From: Mariannaea sp. PMI_226
Taxonomy: Eukaryota > Ascomycota > Sordariomycetes > Hypocreales > Nectriaceae
Length of the DNA stretch: 64,000 bases
Reading direction: 5' to 3'
Assembly (NCBI GenBank): GCA_024336345.1
Contig: JANFOG010000003.1
Span: 372,001-436,000 of the forward strand
The position numbers were made by a program, and so were the translations under genes. The notes beneath the pieces are model-generated. The model had not been told where the DNA came from, ran no database searches, and saw only the letters and a program-made list of their open reading frames with translations. Each line of letters begins with the position of its first letter. The first letter of the stretch is position 1. This document shows positions 32,501 through 45,000 of this stretch, in pieces.

Positions 32501-33055
32501 AAATTGCATGAGGGGCACATCAATTACTAGATGATCATGCTATACTGGACAATTGCACACACCTGACGGTTGGTTGTATGAGAGTGCACCAGCAAGACAA
32601 GTCCTCTGCTGATTTCGACCTACTCGAGCCATCAATTCACCGGCTGCAAAGTAATCAAAAGCAAAATTGCGTACCAAGCCAGTTACTAACCTTGTCTCTG
32701 ATTATTGAAGACAAAAAAAAAAGCAATCTTGATTACACCATCTGCTCTATACGCCCAGGAACCTGGCGGCAGCCGGGCGAAGCCAAAATCTCTTTCCGGC
32801 ATCTCGCTCGCGAGCCGCCGACAGCCCGACCGACAGACGTCCGTATCCGAGGTGCCGATGCAAGGCACACGACAAGACCACCAAAAAAAAATGGATTTTT
32901 CACCCCACACCATGCCTTACTGACGTGATTCGGGAGATACGGATGCGGTATAAAGAGAAGACAGGAATGGAACAATATTGTTCCATGGCATGTCTTGTTC
33001 GCCTTTCAGGATTTTCTTTGGCTGATTAGTCAGTCAAATGCAGAAATTGCTTATT

Positions 33056-33078
33056 GAGCTCGGTCCCAAACCGAGCTC
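33056..33078. repeat. Perfect 9-bp hairpin
   Basis: The arms GAGCTCGGT and ACCGAGCTC are exact reverse complements around the loop CCCAA. No T-run follows, so a pol III terminator is not indicated. It lies about 950 bases upstream of the phosphoserine phosphatase gene. Confidence 0.85.
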
Positions 33079-33150
33079 CATGATTTCAAACTGAAGTGAG
33101 CTTTCACTCTGTGATTTCACCAAGTGCGCACGGTGGCTCGATTAGTCACC

Positions 33151-33172
33151 CAGCAGACGGCCAGCAGACGGC
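33151..33172. repeat. Two tandem copies of CAGCAGACGGC
   Basis: An exact 11-bp duplication, head to tail, seen directly. It is about 850 bases before the start of the phosphoserine phosphatase gene. It may be a slippage product; no known factor site was assigned. Confidence 0.85.
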
Positions 33173-33804
33173 CACCAAACTGCTTTCAGCCGTACCTCAT
33201 TTTTAAGGTGGAAAGATTGAACTTTGAGCATACATACGTCACTTTAATAATTTGATATCTTGTCTCACTATGAACTACCCTTAGCACAGCGGTCCTGACT
33301 AATGATTGCTTACTTTCAAGACTTCGTTTTCCTCCGTGGAACTATGAGGGCCGATAATTCACTGAGTTTTGCACCGTCACACGCCTCTCAACCTAGCCAT
33401 CAAATCAAAAGACTGCCTCCTTTGAGTGATCATCAACAATAATGTATTGGTTCCATCTGAAGAGAGCAAGCAATATCAAATTATTATTATTATTGTTTTT
33501 TTCCCTCCCAAAAAAATTTAATGGGATGCATAGTACACTGATGACGTCTGAACGTCATAGCTAGACACACAGGACGGGAAACGCGATTTGTTGGTGCTTC
33601 CCAACCCACGTGCGGCTTGACACACCAACAACTCATGCGAATAATTTTGGTGCGCAATCTGTGATTTTCTCCCCGGGCTTAATTCCGACCAATCAAGGCT
33701 CGCTATTGGCATGATGGCGTCGCACGGACCACGAAAATCGTCAACACCAACGGTTAACATCTTAGCGGGGCAACGGGTCTCATGGGAAATCCGACTAGAC
33801 ACCA

Positions 33805-33810
33805 GAGTCA
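33805..33810 (-). promoter_or_regulatory. Possible Gcn4/CPC1 site (TGACTC) upstream of SER2
   Basis: The minus strand reads ATGACTCTGG, containing the TGACTC core of the general amino-acid control factor. It lies about 210 bases before the SER2 ATG. Serine synthesis belongs to that regulon in fungi. A six-base core is expected by chance about once in 2 kb, so this is weak. Confidence 0.3.
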
Positions 33811-34019
33811 TCAACTGGATCTTTTTGATATCGAGATTTGATCTCTGTGTCCTACCCGACCCGTAGCCTTGCGCAATTCTCATGTCCTGATCGGCTCATC
33901 TCGATCCAAAAAAACCCTTCTCTCAACTCCCTCTCTTGGCCCAGGAGACAAGTTCAATTCTCGCAGACGAAAAGATACACTCCAATTACCCACCCCGCTC
34001 TCTTTGTTCGCACACAATC

Positions 34020-35429
34020 ATGGCAGAGAGTCCCGCCAAACAAAATGTTGCTCGTCCGCAATTGACGAGCTCCATGAGGAGCAGCTCGTACCTGAGCGAC
34101 CACCAGCAGTATCGCCCTCCTCGACAGCCAGATCAATTCCAGGGAATTGACACTGTCGTGGAAGACTCGGGCAATGTGTCTTCGAAGTCGACCAAGCACG
34201 TATTCAATGGCGTTCCTTCTGAGGAGAACCCCCCCACCGTCCTGGACAGCGGGTTGAGCCACGACTATTCACACCCCAACTGTGCGCCTCCTCTGGGCGA
34301 CAAGTCGGATCGTCTCGTTGCGACCCTCTTCTACAAGGGGAAGAGCACCGGCAACAGTTCTCCAGTGAAAACCACATTCGCCGAAGGTCAGGATTCCCTA
34401 CCTGCCAATTTCGCTCCCACCGACGACCCCAAAAAGTTCCCCCTCGAACTGCCTACCCAGGAATCCGAGCAGCTAGACCACATATATGGCTCCTACATAT
34501 CCCCCCTGTGTATCGCCGCCTTCCTTCACCTCATGTCAACATTTCCCCTCGAGCGGAATGCCGGAGAAGCCCACTCGTCGCACAGATGTCTTGACAACCC
34601 TGAGCACCCGCGCGTCGTGGAGCTCACTCTCTCGCCGTCCCCTTCTCCTCAGTACTTGAGCCTGGAAGACCTACGGAAGCACGAAATGATTTACCGATTT
34701 GAGCAGGAGTGGAATGTCGATGTTGTTCTTCAGAAGGACACCGTTTGGAGGAGACACCCTCGCCTAGTGGTTTTTGACATGGATAGCACGCTCATCACCC
34801 AGGAGGTGATTGATCTCCTCGCCGAGACAGTCAAAGACCCTCCTGACTTGCCTCAACGTGTTGCTGAAATCACTCACCGTGCGATGATGGGCGAGTTGGA
34901 ATTCGACGGCTCTTTCCGCGAGCGTGTCAAGCTCCTCACGGGCCTGCCCGCCTCTCTGTTCACGGACCTCCGACCAATTTTGGATGTCACTAAGGGCGTC
35001 CCTCAGCTGATCAAGGCGTTGAAGCGTCTGGGCGCCAAGACGGCCGTTCTCTCTGGCGGGTTCCAGCCCCTGACTGGCTGGCTTGCCGGTGAGTTGGGTC
35101 TTGACTACGCACACGCGAACCAGGTCGTTATCGAGAACGACAAGCTCACTGGCGAGGTCTTGGGCATCATTGTTGGACAAGAGCGCAAGCGTGATCTCCT
35201 CATTGAGATTGCCAAGAAGGAAGGAATCGACCTGTCGCAGGTCGTGGCCTGCGGAGACGGCGCCAACGACCTCCTGATGCTCGACAAGGCAGGCCTTTTG
35301 GGTGTGGCGTGGAACGCCAAGCCCCGGGTGCAGATGGAGGCAGATGCGCGACTAAACGGAGAGACCTTGCTAGATATGCTTTACTTGTTTGGATTCACAC
35401 GCGAAGAGATCGAGCAATTGATTGCTTAG
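34020..35429 (+). CDS. SER2: Phosphoserine phosphatase (HAD family)
   Basis: Single exon; 469 residues from the ATG at 34020. The frame is open for another 84 bases upstream, but the earlier ATG at 33936 lies in leader-like sequence. The enzyme makes serine from O-phosphoserine, the last step of the phosphorylated pathway. The C-terminal half is a complete SerB-type HAD domain. Motif I is DMDSTLI with the nucleophile Asp at residue 253. ELEFDGSFRERVKLLTGLP forms the cap. AVLSGGFQPLTGWLA carries motif II, followed by KRDLLIEIAKKEGI (motif III Lys), and VACGDGANDLLML is motif IV. The N-terminal 250 residues are longer than yeast Ser2 and hold a Ser/Pro-rich part, then a region with YGSYISPLCIAAFLHLMS and VVELTLSPSPSP that may be a degenerate regulatory domain of the ACT type (inference). 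The gene is convergent with the mitochondrial protein. Confidence 0.94.
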   Translation: MAESPAKQNVARPQLTSSMRSSSYLSDHQQYRPPRQPDQFQGIDTVVEDSGNVSSKSTKHVFNGVPSEENPPTVLDSGLSHDYSHPNCAPPLGDKSDRLVATLFYKGKSTGNSSPVKTTFAEGQDSLPANFAPTDDPKKFPLELPTQESEQLDHIYGSYISPLCIAAFLHLMSTFPLERNAGEAHSSHRCLDNPEHPRVVELTLSPSPSPQYLSLEDLRKHEMIYRFEQEWNVDVVLQKDTVWRRHPRLVVFDMDSTLITQEVIDLLAETVKDPPDLPQRVAEITHRAMMGELEFDGSFRERVKLLTGLPASLFTDLRPILDVTKGVPQLIKALKRLGAKTAVLSGGFQPLTGWLAGELGLDYAHANQVVIENDKLTGEVLGIIVGQERKRDLLIEIAKKEGIDLSQVVACGDGANDLLMLDKAGLLGVAWNAKPRVQMEADARLNGETLLDMLYLFGFTREEIEQLIA

Positions 35430-36038
35430 AAAGATGTCTTTTTCAAGGAAGAAGAAGATGGGAATTACCGCAAGGACCCAAAGAAGAGATGTCGGTTTGC
35501 ATAGGGAGCTTGGGAGCATGGGAAATACGAATATGGAATGCAAGGTGTTAGGTCATTGGATATCAGATAACAAAAAGACGTATCAGAAATGCATGCATAC
35601 GGTCTGGAACCGACAATTATACTCCTTATGTTGGTGGTTTAATTCTCATTCATCGCCTATTTTGAAGCCATTGACTAGTACTTGCAATTGAGTTGTGAGG
35701 ATGTAATAACGATGATGTTTACTCATGAAGGGCCCGTATCACAGCATAGGTGGGTAGATATAGGAAGATTCGAACATCCTACAATATGCTCGGCGACTTG
35801 GCAGCAATCAAGCATACAGGTATAACGCCACGAAGAGTCTTACGTTGGACAGCATGCTGGCTCAAACATTACATAAGGTATGATCAAATGCTCAATCTCC
35901 ATCCCCCATCTACATACACGGAACAATCGACCCTGTTCTTGCCGGCATTCTTGGTCTCTCCCGGTCAGTTCACTATACACTGCACCGTACACTCGCGCAT
36001 ACGTGATACGATTTTCCCTCGTCCTTTTTTTCATTCCT
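35430..36038. other. Convergent 3' flanks of SER2 and the mitochondrial protein
   Basis: This stretch holds the 3' ends of both genes. A-rich stretches just after 35430 may carry SER2 polyadenylation signals. The frames at 35750-36100 and 35880-36353 are readings through the opposite gene and its flank. Nothing else is seen. Confidence 0.6.
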
Positions 36039-36659
36039 TTAAGGGTAGCCCTCCTTGCCCCACTTGTTGTACTTGTCGTGCAGCTCGGCGGGAAGGGTGA
36101 CGTTGGGGACGACGACGACGTTGAGGGCGCTGGGGGCGTCCTTGGGGGCCTTGGAGCTATCACCACCGGGGTAGTACTTGTAAGCACCCTCGGTGTCAGA
36201 GTCCCAGGGGCGGCCGGTGATGGAAACGGAAGACTCGGAAGTAGACTGGGTAGGGGATCGGCCTGTATAATGGAGAAAAGACAATGGTCAGAATCATCAA
36301 TCGCTGACGGGTTTTCTTTTCGTCGTGTCAGTGTGAGGTGTGTGTGTGTGTGAGGCGTACCGAAGTAGAAACCAGCGCCACCAAGAGCACAGAGCATGAC
36401 ACCACCGAGAATCTGCAATTTGGAAGAAAAACAATTCATGTTAGCCAAAAACATTCTCCAATTCGTCGTTCAATCGCTCGCAACTGTGCTACTGAATCGC
36501 AAGAAAGACGGCCGGGAAAGAGGGCGAGTGGGCCGGGGAATTATGACGCACCAGAGTCTCGGGGTTTCGCTTGGACTCCTTCTTGAGCTCATTCTTCTGA
36601 GCGTCCTGGAGACGGCGGACAGTGGTGGAGAGGAATCGGCGAGTGACGTGGGAGGCCAT
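36039..36659 (-). CDS. Small mitochondrial single-pass membrane protein, unrecognised
   Basis: Three exons on the minus strand: 36552-36659, 36361-36412 (52 nt) and 36039-36262, giving 127 residues. Both introns are GT..AG and all phases agree. The N-terminus MASHVTRRFLSTTVRRLQ is Arg/Ser/Thr-rich without acids, as in mitochondrial targeting sequences, with a likely cleavage after RRFLST. One membrane helix, ILGGVMLCALGGAGFYFG, is encoded mostly by exon 2. It is followed by a Ser/Thr stretch and the C-terminus NVTLPAELHDKYNKWGKEGYP, which would face the intermembrane space or matrix. The length and layout resemble accessory subunits of respiratory complexes or assembly factors, but I do not recognise the family. 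Being spliced with clean phases makes it a real gene. Confidence 0.75.
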
Positions 36660-38718
36660 TGTGTAAAGATGGTGTGTGTGTTGTTGACGGGAAGTTGCGG
36701 GAGTTGGGCGGGAGGAGGTTTGCAGGTAGTCAACGAAAGCTTGATGGCCCAGTCGTATGATTTCGGACGAGCGAAGCATTCGGCCGTTCAGTGCTTGTGA
36801 TTGGCCAATGCGAGCTGGAGCTCAATCACGTGCTTAGTCACGTTCTCAGCCAAAGATGGGATGACGTCTTTAAAATTGAGTTTCACCACCTGAGGTTCCA
36901 AGTTATTACTCCTTGCTGACGGAGCTCTGGGTCCTTAGGCATAGACTAAGGTAAAAGTACTGGCTCCTTCATGGGTTTATTGATTCATCGTCTCTTTGTG
37001 CCTAAATAATGCTTCAATACGACGGTATTACTTTGGGTTGTGCAATATAAGTGAAGTAAATTGATGAGCGAGCTTTGGTAGTGGCTCTTACCAGAGGCAA
37101 AGTAAAGAGCTAACAAAAAAACAGTAACTACCAGGATTGAAATAAGAATAGGGCCCATGTGCCGCAACTGAGCAGACTCGTACGAGTCAATCCTTTTACA
37201 CAAGCACCTAACCTGTGATATCATAATGAGCAGACATGAGTATTTTTCCTACCCCTCAAAGAAAAAAAATAGGATGCTTTGGTCGCAATTTGACATATAT
37301 CATAATTTGTTCGTAAAGTAAAAGAGAAAAATACAGATGCTTTTTTTTTTTTTTTTTGGCATCAAGAGAAGGTGTTCGTTCTGTGCGGCTTGCCAATAAT
37401 TGCTTGACCCGTTTTTAGTTCACGAGCCTCTTCAGTGGGTGTGACTCGGCTCAGAGTCAGGTCTCACTTGTCACACGCGTTTTGTTGCATGCCTTGCTGC
37501 GGGCAATCAATAACGCCTCTATCATGATAATCCCGGGCCTTTGCGGCTCGTCTACATGCGCTCTGTGGCAACGCGTCATTGCTTGGATGGTGTAAGTTAT
37601 CAAACATGAGATGACAAGAGGTGACGTCTTTTCTTTCTTCTTGGTAGATGCCGTTGTCCCGTTGCCGTGGGTGAGGATGACGTTGATCGACAGTTTTATG
37701 GCTAGTTGATAAAAAAAATCAAGTACCTGCTGAACAGCTGTTCATACAGCACCTTTACATGTAGCGCAGTTTCGTGCATAATGCATGGCGCACGCAAACC
37801 ACAGGGAATGTCGTCGGTGCTCGTACTGGAGTTTGCTGCACAACACTATGACAAATCAAGGGTGCCTGCAATCTGTACGGAGAAAATCTGTTCATATTCA
37901 AGTGTTGTGATGAGATGCATTGAAAGGCCATCATTGGCCCCTTTGACGCCAGGTTCGAATCTTTTATCGCAAGCCAAATTTCTTGGGGAAAGCCAAGTAG
38001 AGTCGATGCGCGCAGCGTATGGAGGCACCATCATCTACCCCCTTACATGGGATGGCCAATCTGCCACAAGATTCATCCCATTAACTCATGTCAAATAAGA
38101 CATCATGCAAAAGCAACGTCCATTAGCAACGCAGGGGGGCGCAGGGGAGGGCGAGGGTGCTAGTCCCAAAGTAGTAACCCTGGCAAAGAAGTTCCGCAGC
38201 AAAAAGGAACAAGCATCGCATCGTCTCTTCTTCACCCTCCAACTCGACTCTTTTGGTTGGGTCCGTTCTGTCTCTTCTTTTTCCCATTCCTATCTTCCCC
38301 TCATTCCTTCATTTTTGTACCATTATCTCTCGAAATCTTTGTCTTCTGAACACATTCCTTCCCCCCGACTTCTCTTGCCCTTTTTCTTTCCCCCGCCTTC
38401 CGTTTTTAATCATCAAAGATCCTGGCTTTCCTTGCCCCTTTCGATCCGTCCCGTCATCCACGACTCCGAGCCACACAGACTGAACCTTCCGAAGTCACGA
38501 TTCACTGAGCGCGCCAAATCCCCCCTGACCACCAAATTCAAAACCTATAAAGATCCCGATACGAGTGGCTGGCCGAGTGCGAGTGCGATACCATATGCCA
38601 TATTGAATCTGTCTTGGAGACGCGTTCCGTCCTCCATCCATTCCCAGCGGCTGGAATAAATAGTCACTTCGTAGCTTTGTGGATTATTCATCAGTAACGA
38701 CGACGATCAGCCATCACC
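36660..38718. other. 2-kb divergent promoter region, mitochondrial protein and ERF2
   Basis: It contains the short promoter of the minus-strand gene at the left and the ERF2 promoter at the right. A poly(T) of about 18 lies at 37340-37357. The frame 38105-38659 runs through the CT-rich leader of ERF2 and is rejected. No RNA gene is seen. Confidence 0.55.
38225..38420 (+). promoter_or_regulatory. Long CT-rich leader region of ERF2
   Basis: A region dominated by C and T with TCTTC, TTCCC and CCTTC blocks, 300-500 bases before the ATG at 38719. Such tracts mark transcription starts of active filamentous fungal genes. The call rests on composition and position only. Confidence 0.45.
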
Positions 38719-40775
38719 ATGGCCCCGAATTCTGACGAAGGAGGCTTTCCCACGCCTCAGGTACCCCGTTCCGAAGTCCCCGGTCCACCCAGCATCATTT
38801 CCTCGCGTATGACGGACATTGCAAGTGACGATGGAGGCGACACCGAAGTCAACCGACATCGAATGAGCCTCACGAAGAGCGCGGACTTGGCTTCCCGACC
38901 TGGTACCGCTCGCACGGGTGCATCTTCAAGAGCCGCATGGCAAAGCCAGACTGCTCGAAAAAATTACGTAGCTGGTGTTGCGGCCAAGCGAGGGAGCGTA
39001 TCGAGTTCGGTCGCCGGATCCACCAGTCAAACACCGAGTCTTTCCAACCGCACCCATGCGCCCTCCTTGACGTCACAAGCCTTCTTTCGACCTATGAGCT
39101 CGCAGAAGTTGCAGGCGCAACGAGGAGGCTCGCAGCGACCGCCTACCATGAGCCAGCAACCCGAGATCCTTGATGACAATGCGCCAGATGCGGGTGGCAG
39201 TGTTGCACGACACAGCATCTCCTCAAATCCGATTGCTCAGATTCAGCGTAACTTCGACAACGAGGATAACACGCGGCCCCCGCCATCCCGGGGCACCGAA
39301 ATGACAGAGCAGGAGACCTTAGATAGGATCACGGCGAACACAAGCCCCAGCAACGGTCACTTTCCTGCTGGAAGCTTGACTGACAGCGTACGCCCTTTGC
39401 AGCGCAAATCCGACCATAACCATAACCATAACCAACCTGGGGAGCATAGAATCAATGTCGACACAAGCTACAGAGATTTTGCGAACTTGCCAAGCCCCAT
39501 CAAGTCACCTCGATCATTCCGTTCCAGTTTCCGTATGCCAAGCAAGCCTGATCAAGGAGCAACCATTTCTAAACGAAGCACTGAAGGTGCGGAGAAGCTG
39601 TCATCATCTGCATCATCACCTCAATTTAGACCAGTCGATTTAGAGACACCACATCCAGTTCGCATTCCTCAGCCACGAACCAAGCAACCCAATCTCGGGC
39701 GCGTGCATCAGTATTTTGATGGCAACACAGTCTTTTGCCTTGGTGGAAGGTGGCAGAACACCCGGCAACGTCCCATAAACGTTGCTACTGGTTTTGCCAT
39801 TGTCATTCCCTGTGGTTTATTCTTTGGATTTGAAGCACCTTGGTTGTGGAAGAATATCTCTCCTGCAATCCCAATCATCTTTGCCTATCTGGCTTACATA
39901 TGTTTTTCATCCTTCATTCATGCCTCGGTTTCGGACCCAGGAGTAAGTCTTCTAATTTCCCCCTTACCCCCTATCTGTGAATACTGTTCTAGATGGCTAA
40001 CATGGGTTAGATTTTACCTCGAAATCTGCATCGATTCCCTCCCGCGGATGACGATGATCCCCTTCGACTCAGCCCACCCACCACGGATTGGGCTTTGATC
40101 AAGTCGGCCGAGTCTAACACGGCGGCTATGGAAGTCCCTGTTAAGCACTGCCGGACTTGCAACATCTGGCGGCCACCACGTGCCCATCACTGCCGTCTTT
40201 GCGATAACTGTGTTGAGACTCACGACCATCACTGCGTCTGGCTCAATAACTGTGTTGGAAAACGCAACTACCGATATTTTTTTACCTTTGTCACTTCTGC
40301 TACGATTCTCTCCGCCTACCTCATCGGCACTAGTTTAACCCAGCTCATCACCTATCGACATCGTGAAGATGTTTCCTTTACGAGGGCTATGCAGCATTTC
40401 CCGGTTGCTTTTGCTCTTATCATCCTTGGATTCATATTCTTTCTTTACCCCGCTGCTCTCATGGGATACCACATCTTCCTTATGGCTCGGGGAGAAACAA
40501 CGCGTGAATACATGAACTCGCACAAGTTTGTCAAGGCTGAGCGATTCAGAGCGTTTACTCAATCCAACTGGCTCCTGAACTTTATCGTTGTGCTGTGCCG
40601 GCCCAGACAGCCTACATACTACCAGTTTAAGCATCGATACGAGGAAGGTGATCAGCGCTTGGGTATTCGGCGAGACAAGCGCCCACGAACAAACTCCCTC
40701 GAACTTGACAGCGTTAAACCCTCTTCAGCTGGATTCCAAGGGCCGGTGTCACTGAGGGCTGAAAACAGTGCGTAA
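38719..40775 (+). CDS. ERF2: DHHC palmitoyltransferase Erf2
   Basis: Two exons, 38719-39942 and 40011-40775, giving 662 residues. The 68-nt intron is GT..AG, in phase, joining SDPG to ILPRNLHRF as expected in this family. Erf2 (with Erf4) S-acylates Ras at the ER/Golgi. The first 330 residues are Ser/Thr/Pro/Gln-rich and probably disordered, with a short His-Asn repeat (HNHNHNQ). Then come VFCLGGRWQNTRQRPINVAT, two membrane helices and DPG. The cysteine-rich domain is HCRTCNIWRPPRAHHCRLCD, then THDHHCVWLNNCVGKRNYRY, with DHHC at about 480-483. Two more helices and the TTxE-type motif ETTREYMNSHKF follow, and a basic tail ends the protein. Residue order matches Erf2 rather than Swf1 or Pfa3. 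New1 follows on the same strand. Confidence 0.93.
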
Positions 40776-42063
40776 CTTTGGAGTATTTGATGGGTTCACT
40801 TTTCTTCATTTTTCTTTTTAGTCTTCTTCTTAGTTGTTCTTTTTTTTTTTTATATTTACGACAAGCGGCGCGACTTCTGGGCAGAATCGGCGAGCCTGCT
40901 CTCTTTTTCTTACTGCAGTATCGGGAAGAAACTTCCTATCATGTCTCTGATACTTATTATACCCTTGACAGCTAACATCATGTATTCTCTCTGTCTCTTT
41001 TTCTTCTATTTCTATTCTTTTTCTTTTTCTTTTGTTTCATATTTCATGAAATGCAGGCTCAGGCCAGCAGAAAAACCAGAGGGCGTTGGAACTATATGGA
41101 AGAATGAATTGGGAGAACAATGGGAGACTATTTTTTTTTTTTTTATCATTTGGGCATCCCTTGGGCCTGGTATGCCTCGAAAGTAGATAGTTTCAACGCA
41201 AGACATTGCTGAGCAAGATAGAGTTCTCAGCTTGTTAATCATATTAGATGGACCATTTTCCTCGAGCCAAACTTTGTGAATGTCTTTGTGGGGTGGTCAA
41301 TCAGTGAGAGCTGTCAACACGAGTTATTTTTTTGTTTTGGGACCCGTGGTGTAACGATACGAGCCACCTCATTCAAAGAAGACTTCAAACAGACAGGAGA
41401 ATTGAGGACTAGTAAACCCCCTCCTCTCAAAACAACGGCCTATGCTACATCATGTCTCCCGAACAAGATAGGTAATGTAGACTATCTGCTTTTTTCCTAA
41501 TGTACAATATCTCAAATACAAGCCGCCGTAAAAACAAAGCCTTCCAGTGGTATTGAAAAGGGAATACACGTGCAAAGGGATTGGTTGGATTTTTCTGGGT
41601 CTGTGGAGGAGAAGGGGACCTGAGTGAGATTTATTACGGCATAATCTAGACTGTAACTGAATTACGCCATTCCCCATAGGCAGGCAGGCCGCAGGTTCCT
41701 TGCTGGCTGTGGCGGGGAGGCCGAGCGATAAGGCACCTCACCCTCTCAACCTCTCGGCTGTGCCAGAAAAGTACTGATAAGGACGGATAAGAAAGAAAAA
41801 AAATTTCAGCTCGCAGCGCGCTGCCACAAAAAATTGGCAGTGGTTGTAAGCTAAGGTAGCGTCCGCGCCCAACGCCACCTGCAAGTACCTGCCTACCTCT
41901 TTTTTTTCCCCATTTGAAACGGCTACACAGTAATCATCCTCCCACACCCACACGTCGTCGGGCCTCGTTGGTTTTTTCCTTTCTTCCTTTTTTTGTCCTT
42001 CTCCAAGCCAGCGTCGCTCAAACAATCGAGGCCTTGTTTAATCCGACGACGACGCTTCCCACA
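40776..42063. other. ERF2-NEW1 intergenic region
   Basis: The 3' flank of ERF2 is T-rich (T-runs near 40842 and 41131). The right part is the NEW1 promoter and leader, with CT-rich DNA at about 41960-42000. The frame that precedes the NEW1 ATG in phase (from 41914) is leader. The short frames here are not supported. Confidence 0.6.
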
Positions 42064-45000
42064 ATGCCTCATCCCGTTACGCCGCCGTCGGCTCAACCGA
42101 CGATGGTTTCAACTGACGCCCCGCCCCCACCAACCCAGGAGACTGTCAACGACCTGCTCAACACCATATTCACCGCAAAGACCTCGGCCGCCTCCATCGA
42201 CGCCTGCTATGGCCTCTGCGAAATCCTCCTGACCTCCGTTGGTTGTGTTGGACTTGAGCACTATGGCGTCCTCAAGGAGATCAAGAAGGCCGCTGCCGAC
42301 AAGAAGTCGGGTCTCCGCCGGGAGTCGAGCCAAAATCTCCTCGGCGCTATCTTTGAGCGCTTCATCACCCGCCAGCCTTTCAGCGAAGTCATCCTGCTGC
42401 TCAAGGATGGCGGTATGGTCGCTTGTGCGCTAGATGCCCTCGCTGACAAGGGCGCTGTCGTTCGCGATGCCGCTCAGTACGGCTTGGACGCTCTCTTTAC
42501 CAACCTTAGCCCCGAGGCTTACGTCGTGGGTCTACTCCCTGCCTTGACCGAATACCTGTCCAAGAAGACCGGCAAGTGGCAGGGTACTGTCGGTGCCTAC
42601 AAGATGTTGCAGAAAATGGCTGTCAAAGCCCAACTCGCTGTTGGTGCTACCAAGGAGGAAGCCGCTGAAAAGGATGTCCTGCGTGAAGCCATGGGTGCTA
42701 AGCTTGCAGGTCTCATTCCCATCGTCGAAGGTGGCATGCACGACCTGAAGTCTGAGGTCGAGAAGCAGGCTGTGCAAACCATGACAGCACTCACCACCCT
42801 GCTATCTAACGACGATGTCGCTCCTCGAATTCCTCTCCTCATCGACACAATGCAGCATCCCTCTACACAAACTCTCCAAAAGGCCATTCATGCTCTATCC
42901 CAGACCACCTTCGTCGCTATTGTCACTTCGCCCGTTCTAGCCCTCCTGACGCCCTTCCTCGAGCGATCACTCAACACACCTACTACCGCTCAGGAGGTTC
43001 TGCGCCAGACCGTTGTCATCGTTGAGAACTTAACTAAGCTTGTCCATGACCCTATCGAGGCTCGAACTTTCCTCCCCAAGCTGACTCCCGGTGTGAAGGC
43101 TGTTGTCGATCGAGCTTCGCTTCCAGAAGTTCGAGAGATTGCTGAGCGGGCCTTGGCTACTATGCAAAAAGCTATGGGCGACGACAAGGACGTCATTGCT
43201 CGTACCTCTGCAGACGACGTCGCCAAGCACCTTGATGAACAGATTAAGTTGCATGGTGGGTTTGCTGCTGGACCCCTCGACTTCTACAAGCTGGCTCGCC
43301 CCTATATTTGCGAAATGGTTGCTACTGATGTCAACTACCGCTTTGTTGATCGCATTTCCGCCCGCATTGCCCCTTACATCTACGGACTGTTGCAGGATGC
43401 TGAGGCTCCCCAGAAGGTTGCCGACGCTGTTCAGAAGTTCTATGTTGATGAGGACCACAGAAAGTACGGAGAGCCCGAGAAGGATGATGATGGTGAAGTT
43501 GAGATTGTCAACGCTGATTTCTCTTTGGCCTATGGTGGCATGCTCCTGCTTTCTCACACCAACTTGCGACTTCTCAAGGGTCACCGATACGGCCTTTGCG
43601 GTCGTAACGGTGCTGGAAAGTCCACTCTCATGCGAAGCATTGCTAATGGCAAGCTTGAGGGCTTTCCTCCCCAAGATGTTCTCCGAACCTGCTACGTCGA
43701 GCATAACCAGGGTGAGGATGCTGACATCAGTATTCTCGAGTTCGTTGCCAAGGATCCTGAAATCGCCACTCAAGGCATTGAGCGTATCTCTGAAGTCTTG
43801 ACTGAATTCGGCTTCACCCCTGGTCCTGAGGGACGACAGGCCCAGAAGGTTGGCTCTTTGTCTGGTGGTTGGAAGATGAAGCTGGCTTTGGCCCGCGCTA
43901 TGCTTCAGCGTGCTGACGTTCTTCTCCTGGACGAACCTACTAACCATCTTGATGTGACCAACATTGCCTGGCTCGAGAACTATCTCAAGAGCCACCCCGA
44001 TATCACCAGTTTGATCGTTTCTCACGACTCTGGTTTCTTGGACAATGTCACCACCGACATTTACCATTACGAGCCGAACAAGAAGCTGGCATGCTACAAG
44101 GGCAACCTGGCCGCCTTTGTCAAGGTTCGACCCGAGGCCAAGAGCTACTACACTCTGTCCGCCTCCACTGTCCAGTTCAAGTTCCCCCCTCCGGGTATTT
44201 TGACTGGTGTCAAGTCGCAGACTCGAGCCATCATTCGCATGAGTAACGTGTCATTCTCTTACCCCAACGCTCCCAAGCCGTCTCTTTCGGATGTCTCTTG
44301 CCAGCTCTCCTTATCGTCCCGTGTTGCCATTATTGGCCCCAACGGTGCTGGAAAGTCGACTCTGATTAAGTTGCTTACCGGTGAGACTGTTCCCTCTACA
44401 GGAAGAGTAGAGAAGCACCCCAATCTCCGTATTGGTTACATCAAACAGCACGCTCTGGAGCACGTTGAGATGCACTTGGAGAAGACCCCCAACCAATATC
44501 TCCAGTGGCGATATGCCCACGGCGATGACCGAGAAGTTCACATGAAGCAGACTCGTATCTTGTCAGACGAAGAGCGCGCTCAGATGGAGAAGTTTATCGA
44601 CTTGAAGGATGGCAAGTCCCCTCGTCAGCTTGAGTCCCTTGTTGGTCGCCAGAAGTACAAGAAATCCTTCCAATATGAGGTGTAAGTTTTTTGCTCTTTT
44701 CTTTTCAATCATTGACTTTGAACTAACGTGGTGTAGTAAATGGCGTGGTTTGATGCCCAAGCATAACACCATGATTTCCCGTGAGACTCTTACCGAGCTC
44801 GGCTTCGGCAAGCTCATTCAAGAATTTGATGACCACGAGGCCTCGCGAGAGGGCCTGGGCTACCGTGAGCTTCAGCCCTCCGTCATCTCCAAGCACTTTG
44901 AGGATCTTGGTCTTGACCCTGAAATCGCCAATCACAATGAAATTGGATCCCTTTCTGGTGGCCAGAAGGTCAAGGTTGTCATTGCCGGTGCCATGTGGAA

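Larger units (their letters stand above)
31046..34019. other. 3-kb divergent intergenic region between MET16 and SER2
   Basis: Divergent promoters lie at both ends. The middle holds an orphan 86-codon frame, a hairpin, an 11-bp direct duplication and an ATT microsatellite near 33482-33495. A T/A-rich patch at 31787-31800 and another at 31896-31905 are homopolymer tracts. A TACCTAC motif is near 32003. No gene is firmly supported. Confidence 0.55.

Noticed and set aside
38105..38659. 184-codon frame before ERF2
   Set aside because: It runs through the CT-rich leader of ERF2, has low-complexity composition and no domain.
43030..44067. 345-codon frame opposite NEW1
   Set aside because: Antisense shadow of the ABC ATPase; no recognisable domain.
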